DNA from: ZC4RG29 sp032907565
GTDB taxonomy: Bacteria; Bacteroidota; Bacteroidia; Cytophagales; Cyclobacteriaceae
Reading direction: 5' to 3'
Assembly: GCA_032907565.1 (NCBI GenBank)
Contig: JAJJPK010000086.1
Coordinates: forward strand, 1-20,254
DNA: 20,254 bases
Of the stretch, positions 15,018-20,254 are shown piece after piece. Each line of letters begins with the position of its first letter. Position 1 is the first letter of the stretch. The notes below the pieces were generated by a model that saw nothing but the letters and a program-made list of their open reading frames with translations, was not told the origin of the DNA and did no database searches. The translations under genes were made by a program, and so were the position numbers.

Positions 15018-15965
15018 ATGCACAGAGCCCAGGAAACGCGGTCACACAGTGAATTCACGTTGGAGCAATCCATTCTCCGGACTTTGCTCTATTTTGACTT
15101 GTTTCAATATCCCCTCCTGCCAGAAGAAATTTTCAAATTCCTCGGCACAAACAGCATTGCGCCACACGACGTAGACCAGGCATTAGACGAGCTTAGGCGC
15201 GCAGGTCGTGTGCATCGTTACGGCACCCTCTACGGCTTGCGGGCCGACGAAGGTCTCGCCGGCCGCCGGCTGCGGGGCAATCAACTGGCGCAACGCATGT
15301 CTGCGTTCGCCCATAGACGTGGACGTTTCATTGGAGCGTTCCCATTTGTGCGCGCCGTCATGGCTTCGGGAAGTTTTTCAAAAGGATACATGGACGAAAA
15401 CAGTGACCTCGATTTCTTCGTCGTCACGGCGCCGGGAAGACTTTGGATAGCGCGCATGCTGATCGCGTTGTACAAGCGAATATTTCTTCTGAACCGTCAC
15501 AAGTATTGCTGCTGCAATTACTTTGTAAGCGACGACCATCTGGAAATCGAAGAAAAAAACCTCTTTACCGCAACAGAACTGGCAACCCTGGTACCCATTA
15601 CTGGGCGTTCAGTATACCTTCGGCTGATGCGTGCGAATTCATGGATATCGGATTATTTTCCGAACTTCCGTATAACTGCTCCCGACGATGTACCCCAAGC
15701 GCGCCGCAGTCTGCTCAAGCGGGCGGTTGAGGCCGTGCTTGCCGGAGGGTTGGGCGACAAGCTGGCCAACCTTTTTCGCGACGTTACTTTAAGGCGTTGG
15801 AAACGCCTTTACGCAAAAGAATATCCCACCATTGATTTTGAATTGGCGTTTAAGTCTACCGCATCGGTCTCCAAAAATCATCCGAATCACTTTCAGCGAC
15901 GCATCCTCGAGCGGTACGATGCGACGCTCCGTGAATTTTCAATGACGCCGCTGAACGAACTGTGA
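15018..15965 (+). CDS. Winged-helix/nucleotidyltransferase-fold protein
   Basis: The 315-residue protein appears to have two parts. Residues about 15-80 look like a winged helix (LRTLLYFDLFQYPLLPEEIFKFL, then LDELRRAGRVHRYGTLYGL). Residues about 110-200 carry the nucleotidyltransferase signature GSFSKG (118-123) followed by SDLDFF (129-134), whose Asp130 and Asp132 would bind metal. A run of three cysteines (164-166, CCCNYF) follows. The family moves nucleotides onto small molecules, proteins or RNA, but no substrate can be named here. It is not the small antitoxin type (MNT), being about three times as long. The stop codon TGA is 5 bases before the radical SAM ATG, so translation of the two is probably coupled. 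Confidence 0.75.
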   Translation: MHRAQETRSHSEFTLEQSILRTLLYFDLFQYPLLPEEIFKFLGTNSIAPHDVDQALDELRRAGRVHRYGTLYGLRADEGLAGRRLRGNQLAQRMSAFAHRRGRFIGAFPFVRAVMASGSFSKGYMDENSDLDFFVVTAPGRLWIARMLIALYKRIFLLNRHKYCCCNYFVSDDHLEIEEKNLFTATELATLVPITGRSVYLRLMRANSWISDYFPNFRITAPDDVPQARRSLLKRAVEAVLAGGLGDKLANLFRDVTLRRWKRLYAKEYPTIDFELAFKSTASVSKNHPNHFQRRILERYDATLREFSMTPLNEL

Positions 15966-15970
15966 GGATT

Positions 15971-17431
15971 ATGGCGCGGGTTCTTTTCACACATTCCTAC
16001 TTCTACCGTTTTGACCCTAAGCAGTGGCGGATGAAGCAGCCTTATCCGCCACTGGCTACCATCCTCGCTGCAGCGGTGATCCGCGAACGCGGTTTTGATG
16101 TACGCCTGTTTGACACCAACCTGCGCGAAAGCACGAACGAACTCCGCGAGGCATTAGAGACGTTTGGCCCGCAATACCTCGTAGTGTACGACGATGGCTT
16201 TAACTACCTTTCAAAGATGTGCCTGACGAATATGCGCGATGCGGCGCTGGCTATGGTCGCCCAGGCCAGGGCCGCAGGATGTTGCGTCATCGTTTCAGGC
16301 TCTGATGCCAGCGACCACGCTGATAAATATCTCGCCGCCGGAGCTGATTATGTTATCCATGGCGAGGGGGAGGCCACGCTCACCGAATTGCTTCTAGCCA
16401 TTGAAGGGAATGTGGCAACTGAAGGAATTCAGGGAATAGCCTTCCTGAAAGAGGGCGAACTACGCCGGAACCCGTCCCGCCCCGTGATGCGGGATCTCGA
16501 TGCGCTGCCCTGGCCCGCCTGGGACCTGGTGGATATAGAAGCCTACCGCACAATCTGGCTTCGCCATCATGGATATTTTTCCCTCAATGTCGCCACAACC
16601 CGCGGATGCCCGTTCAAGTGCAACTGGTGCGCCAAACCCATTTACGGTAACCGATACACATCCCGGTCGCCGGCGCATGTTATTCGCGAAATCCGATGGC
16701 TTCTCGATCACGCGCGGCCCGATCACTTCTGGATGTGCGACGATATTTTCGGTCTTAAACCGGGGTGGGTTGAAGAGTTTGCACGCATGGTCGACGCTGC
16801 CGGCTTGAAATTCCGATACAAAATCCAGTCGAGGGCCGACCTGCTCCTGGAGCCACGCACCGTCGAGGCGCTGGCGCGTTCCGGTGCCGAAACCGTGTGG
16901 ATCGGCGCGGAATCCGGGTCGCAACAGGTTTTGGATGCCATGGAGAAAGGGATCACCATCGCACAGATACACGAGGCGACCCGGCTTCTCCGGAGTTACA
17001 ACATCCGGGTGGCGTTCTTTCTCCAGTTCGGTTATCTGGGTGAGACACAAAGCGATATCGACGCCACCATCCGGATGGTTCTGGACCTCATGCCCGATGA
17101 AGTCGGGATTTCGGTATCCTATCCCCTACCCGGAACCGGTTTTTACGAAAAGGTAAAACATCACATGCGGGAAAAACGCAACTGGACCGATTCGGACGAC
17201 CTGGCGATGATGTTCCAGGGAACTTTTCAAGGGGACTATTACCGCAAACTGCACCAGTACGTACACAGTGTGTACCGTTCCCGGCGGGGGTTCCGCGCCC
17301 TAAAGAAATTAATAACAAATCCTTTGCGTTTTACAGAAAAAGACTTTCGTTCGGGGTTGGGCGCTTTTTATTTCGCCGTCCGCTCGTACGCACTTAACAA
17401 AAAGCTTAGTAATTTAAAGCTACCGACTTGA
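15971..17431 (+). CDS. B12-binding-domain radical SAM enzyme
   Basis: The 486-residue protein has an N-terminal cobalamin-binding-like Rossmann domain (about 1-145: VLFTHSY, YPPLATILAAAVIRERGFDVRLFDT, then GADYVIHGEGE) and a radical SAM barrel beginning near residue 205 (TTRGCPFKCNWC) with the cluster ligands Cys213, Cys217 and Cys220. Later barrel motifs include WIGAESGSQQVLDAMEKGI and FFLQFGYLGETQSDI. The DxHxxG cobalamin motif is absent, as in many members of this class. Known relatives methylate unreactive carbon or phosphorus centres or build rings (for example BchE), but the substrate here is unknown. I use the ATG at 15971; a GTG at 15962 that overlaps the previous stop codon is an alternative that would add three residues. 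Next comes a methyltransferase, 43 bases on. Confidence 0.9.
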   Translation: MARVLFTHSYFYRFDPKQWRMKQPYPPLATILAAAVIRERGFDVRLFDTNLRESTNELREALETFGPQYLVVYDDGFNYLSKMCLTNMRDAALAMVAQARAAGCCVIVSGSDASDHADKYLAAGADYVIHGEGEATLTELLLAIEGNVATEGIQGIAFLKEGELRRNPSRPVMRDLDALPWPAWDLVDIEAYRTIWLRHHGYFSLNVATTRGCPFKCNWCAKPIYGNRYTSRSPAHVIREIRWLLDHARPDHFWMCDDIFGLKPGWVEEFARMVDAAGLKFRYKIQSRADLLLEPRTVEALARSGAETVWIGAESGSQQVLDAMEKGITIAQIHEATRLLRSYNIRVAFFLQFGYLGETQSDIDATIRMVLDLMPDEVGISVSYPLPGTGFYEKVKHHMREKRNWTDSDDLAMMFQGTFQGDYYRKLHQYVHSVYRSRRGFRALKKLITNPLRFTEKDFRSGLGAFYFAVRSYALNKKLSNLKLPT

Positions 17432-17474
17432 GCAATCGGCACGAAAAATGTAACAACCACTAGTACAGGAATTT

Positions 17475-18269
17475 ATGGCAGTCCCGTTCGACCATATCGC
17501 TCCCACCCATAGCACCCTGTTCAAGCATACCGTGATCAGTCAACTGCAACGCAAGCGGGTTTGGAGGTACCTGGAACAGATCACCCCTGAACTGAACGGT
17601 CTCGAAATCCTGGAGTTGACCTGCGGAACGGGCGACGACGCGGCACTCTTTGGTGAACGGGGCGTAAGCCTGATTGCTACGGACCTCTCGGAAGAAATGC
17701 TGAAGGTCACGCAGCAAAGAGTAAAGCAATACTCTCTTCAGAATAAGATCAGTTCGTGTTATATCGACGTCGATACATTTGACGAAACCGTCTTCAACAA
17801 AAAGTTCGATCTTATCTTTTCCAATTTCAATGGCATCAATTGCGTAAGCCCCACTGCCCTTCAAAAACTGCTGCAAAAGATACCGTCCATCATGGCGCCC
17901 GGTGGCCGGCTCGTTGCAGTGGTCATGCCGAAACGATGCCTGTGGGAGACGTTCCATTTTGCCTTGAAGTTGAACTTTGCGAAAGCCTTCCGAAGGTGGA
18001 CTGATAAACCCGTGCTGGCAGAGGCAGAGCAGGGCGTCCGAACCTGGTTCTATCAACCCAGCCGCATCGTGCGCTGGGCGGGCGAATCATTCCGAAAAGT
18101 GAGAACCATGCCTGTCGGAATCACCATACCACCCGGATTCCTGGAGAAATTTTTCAGCCGACGCAAGCGCACGCTCTTCAAGTTGTATTCCCTTGAGAAG
18201 AAACTAAGTCGCTTTGCTTTCCTGGCAAGTTTCTCCGACCATTACATCATCGACCTTCAACTGAAGTAA
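17475..18269 (+). CDS. Class I SAM-dependent methyltransferase (tandem copy 1)
   Basis: The 264-residue protein has a Rossmann methyltransferase core: motif I ILELTCGTGDDA (45-56), the acidic SAM-ribose contact ATDLSEEML (68-76), then FDLIFSNFNGINC (111-123) and the post-core APGGRLVAVVMPKRCLWE (141-158). The C-terminal part is basic (RRKRTLFKLYSLEKK) and ends SDHYIIDLQLK. It shares an unusual pair of motifs, FSNFxGxNC and MPxxCxWE, and the DHxI ending with the next gene, so the two are paralogues. It follows the radical SAM gene by 43 bases. The substrate is unknown; a sugar, lipid or small-molecule acceptor would fit the operon. Confidence 0.88.
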   Translation: MAVPFDHIAPTHSTLFKHTVISQLQRKRVWRYLEQITPELNGLEILELTCGTGDDAALFGERGVSLIATDLSEEMLKVTQQRVKQYSLQNKISSCYIDVDTFDETVFNKKFDLIFSNFNGINCVSPTALQKLLQKIPSIMAPGGRLVAVVMPKRCLWETFHFALKLNFAKAFRRWTDKPVLAEAEQGVRTWFYQPSRIVRWAGESFRKVRTMPVGITIPPGFLEKFFSRRKRTLFKLYSLEKKLSRFAFLASFSDHYIIDLQLK

Positions 18270-18288
18270 TACCATTAGGGCATCCGAT

Positions 18289-19098
18289 ATGATGGGCTCA
18301 GGATCTGCGGAGGCCGTTGAACGCGCATTCAGCAAGCAATCGGTTTTCTATGACCGTGATGACGCGCGCAACATTATCCTTCGCGATTTGCGAAAGCAGG
18401 TGTACGGTCATGTTTCGCGCTTCCTCAATCCCGGCAGCCGTATACTCGAACTCAACGCCGGCACAGGCATCGACGCAATGTACTTTGCGCGTGCCGGGCA
18501 TACGATCCTCGCCACCGATGCGTCACAGGGAATGATCACGCAGATCGAACGAAAGATCGCGGTCGACAACCCGGGACAGCGGATTACGTGCCGTCGCATC
18601 TCGTATGAGCACCTTGATCAAATCACAGGAACAAGATTCAACTACGTCTTTTCCAACTTCGGCGGACTTAATTGCATACGCGACCTTTCACGGGTTACGC
18701 GGAATTTGCCGCCGCTGCTCCATGCAGGCGCATGCCTCACGTGGGTTATCATGCCTCGGGTTTGCCCGTGGGAAATAATGGGTCTTTTCAAAGGGAATGG
18801 TGCAAAGGCGTTGCGAAGATTGAAGAAGAACGGAACGCTATCCCACCTGGAAGGAGAATACTTCACCACCTATTACCATACGCTTGGCACAATAAAATCG
18901 GCGCTGGGTCCGTCGTTTCGTCTCCTTGCACATGAAGGCCTGGCCGCGGTGTCGCCGCCACCGCACCACGCGGAACTTGCCGCACGGCACAAGCGCCTGT
19001 ATTCATTTCTTCGCAGTGCCGACAGCCTGGTCCGTCACGCCTTCCCGTTCAACCGCTGGGCGGATCATATCATCGTTACATTTCGCTATGAGCCCTAA
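18289..19098 (+). CDS. Class I SAM-dependent methyltransferase (tandem copy 2)
   Basis: The 269-residue protein is a paralogue of the preceding methyltransferase. Its core reads ILELNAGTGIDA (52-63), ATDASQGMI (75-83), YVFSNFGGLNC (119-129) and MPRVCPWE (155-162), and its C-terminus ends ADHIIVTFRYEP, paralleling SDHYIIDLQLK in copy 1. In motif I Asn-Ala replaces the Thr-Cys of copy 1. An N-terminal AFSKQSVFYDRDD segment resembles the substrate lid of small-molecule methyltransferases. The gap to copy 1 is only 19 bases and the 3' end overlaps the next gene by 11 bases. The first two codons are both ATG (18289 and 18292), so the exact start could be one codon later. Confidence 0.88.
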   Translation: MMGSGSAEAVERAFSKQSVFYDRDDARNIILRDLRKQVYGHVSRFLNPGSRILELNAGTGIDAMYFARAGHTILATDASQGMITQIERKIAVDNPGQRITCRRISYEHLDQITGTRFNYVFSNFGGLNCIRDLSRVTRNLPPLLHAGACLTWVIMPRVCPWEIMGLFKGNGAKALRRLKKNGTLSHLEGEYFTTYYHTLGTIKSALGPSFRLLAHEGLAAVSPPPHHAELAARHKRLYSFLRSADSLVRHAFPFNRWADHIIVTFRYEP

Positions 19099-19900
19099 CG
19101 ATAGCGCTGATGGACACTCAGGATTCCGCGCGTATTTCAGTGGGCACACATCTTTTCGTTATTGGGATAGACTATTCTATCAATCCGGGATAGCATACCA
19201 TGATTTTGAGCGGGAATACACTTCGCTGCGTACGTCGGAGGGCCGCATGCTGCCCGATGCGATCGTCAAGGCCTTGCCGTACATTCCGCGACAGCATCCC
19301 CACCACCGGGAATGGGCAGTCCGGAGGCGTTCGGCAAATGCACTTGCCCGGTATTTGAAGAAAAGGAATCCGGCGCATGTTCTCGAAATTGGCTGCGGCA
19401 ATGGCTGGCTTACGAATTACCTGGTCAGCCAACTCAAGGCCGACTGCTGTGGAATCGACATCAATGAGTTTGAATTAAAGCAGGCCGCGAGACTTTTCCT
19501 GACACACAATCGCATCACCTTCGTGCACGGCGATATTGTGACAGAGGCTTTTAGCGGTTTAAAAACCGATGTGGTCGTCTGCGCCAGCGTGATACAATAC
19601 TTCGCCGATATGCGTTTGCTGATCGATCAGTTAAGAAACCTGCTGCGTCCTGGTGGAGAAATTCATATTATGGACAGTCCCCTTTATCGGGAAGACGAAA
19701 GGCCAGCGGCTACGAGCCGCTCGGTTGATCATTTCCGCAATGCAGGCCACGCTGAAATGGCATCATACTATCATCACCACACGTGGCAATTCCTGAAGGA
19801 CTATCCACACACCGTACTGCACGATCCCAGTTCGCTGTCCGGAAGAATAAAGAAATGGTTAGGATTTTCGCCGTTTCCATGGATCGTAATTCGGCAGTGA
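19088..19900 (+). CDS. Class I SAM-dependent methyltransferase (third, unrelated type)
   Basis: The 270-residue protein has a classical core: VLEIGCGNGW (98-107), GIDIN (122-126), a DVVVCASVIQYF stretch near 155-168, and LLRPGGEIHIMDSPLYRE near 181-198. It lacks the FSNFxGxNC motif of the two upstream copies, so it is a separate family. An N-terminal region of about 95 residues (YFSGHTSFRYWDRLFYQSGIAYHDFE) precedes the core. I start at the ATG at 19088, inside the last codons of the previous gene (11-base overlap), because this gives the known domain layout; the frame runs 54 codons further upstream but only within that gene. The ABC-transporter gene follows 23 bases later. Confidence 0.88.
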   Translation: MSPNDSADGHSGFRAYFSGHTSFRYWDRLFYQSGIAYHDFEREYTSLRTSEGRMLPDAIVKALPYIPRQHPHHREWAVRRRSANALARYLKKRNPAHVLEIGCGNGWLTNYLVSQLKADCCGIDINEFELKQAARLFLTHNRITFVHGDIVTEAFSGLKTDVVVCASVIQYFADMRLLIDQLRNLLRPGGEIHIMDSPLYREDERPAATSRSVDHFRNAGHAEMASYYHHHTWQFLKDYPHTVLHDPSSLSGRIKKWLGFSPFPWIVIRQ

Positions 19901-19923
19901 ATTCAGATATTGATCACTGATTA

Positions 19924-20254
19924 ATGAAAAAGAGCACGCTATATCGCGGCCTGAAACTCATTCCGCCGGCACGTCGGAAAAAGGGAGTGGTAATTATCGT
20001 GCTGCTTTTCCTGAACTCAGTCCTCGACTTCTTCAGCCTGGCTTTCTTTCTGCCGATCATATTCCTGCTGATCGACCCGGAAAGGGTTCAGGCGAATCCG
20101 TGGTTTCAGCGGGTATACGACTTCGCGGGGTTCGATTCTCTTAATTCGTTTGCGATTGCCTTCTCTGCCGTCGTGTTTCTATTTATCGTTTTACCAACGC
20201 TAATGCATGGGTCGATGATCAGGTTAAAGGTGCGGTATGCTTACAGTGTCGCAA
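19924..20254 (+). CDS. ABC transporter membrane domain (5' end only)
   Basis: The frame opens with MKKSTLYRGLKLIPPARRKKG and runs without a stop to the window end (110 residues seen). Residues about 21-51 form a long hydrophobic segment (VVIIVLLFLNSVLDFFSLAFFLPIIFLLIDP), then a short periplasmic-type loop with NPWFQRVYDFAGF, then a second membrane segment from about 74-95. This layout, a first helix ending in LPIIFLLIDP, is that of the transmembrane domain of PglK/MsbA-type exporters that flip lipid-linked saccharides or lipids. The ATP-binding domain would lie beyond the edge. It is the seventh gene of the operon and probably exports its product. Start chosen as the first ATG after the methyltransferase stop. 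Confidence 0.75.
   Translation, partial: MKKSTLYRGLKLIPPARRKKGVVIIVLLFLNSVLDFFSLAFFLPIIFLLIDPERVQANPWFQRVYDFAGFDSLNSFAIAFSAVVFLFIVLPTLMHGSMIRLKVRYAYSVA

Noticed and set aside
15018..15965. MNT/HEPN-type toxin-antitoxin interpretation of the nucleotidyltransferase-fold gene
   Set aside because: The protein is 315 residues with an N-terminal winged-helix-like part, and no HEPN partner is next to it; its neighbours are biosynthetic.

Overview
The window looks like chromosome of a Bacteroidota bacterium, probably Cytophagales-like. It carries a SusC/SusD outer-membrane pair, promoter elements of the Bacteroidota type (TTTG about 19 bases before TAnnTTTG), few Shine-Dalgarno sequences, an AccD lacking the usual zinc-ribbon cysteines, and a class Ia ribonucleotide reductase with a eukaryote-like small subunit. 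The placement is by protein character and remembered family features, not by a search. I saw no tRNA, rRNA, CRISPR array or insertion sequence.

Layout. 1-2337 is housekeeping: rplS and accD on the + strand, separated by an AT-rich inverted-repeat spacer, then hemE convergent with accD. 2405-7222 is a minus-strand susC-susD pair closed by an intrinsic terminator. 7347-8062 is the rplU-rpmA ribosomal operon on the minus strand, with a perfect TAnnTTTG promoter element and a strong terminator. 8033-8444 is a gene-free divergent region that holds two perfect DnaA boxes plus three related TCCACA sites, three of them phased by 11 bp, a 13-bp direct repeat, the nrdB promoter, and a structured nrdB leader ending in a terminator-like hairpin. 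8445-12021 is nrdB-nrdA, separated from the convergent acs gene by a bidirectional terminator.

From 14129 to the right edge runs a compact plus-strand accessory operon of seven genes: a GT2 glycosyltransferase, a winged-helix/nucleotidyltransferase protein, a B12-binding radical SAM enzyme, two tandem paralogous SAM methyltransferases, a third unrelated SAM methyltransferase, and the start of an ABC transporter membrane domain cut by the window end. Spacing is tight (5 bp gap, 11 bp overlap, 20-43 bp gaps). The combination suggests synthesis, methylation and export of a modified glycan or glycolipid; the product is unknown. This is the best candidate here for an undescribed system.

The divergent acs/glycosyltransferase region contains a perfect 6-5-6 palindrome with a third half-site, a likely operator.
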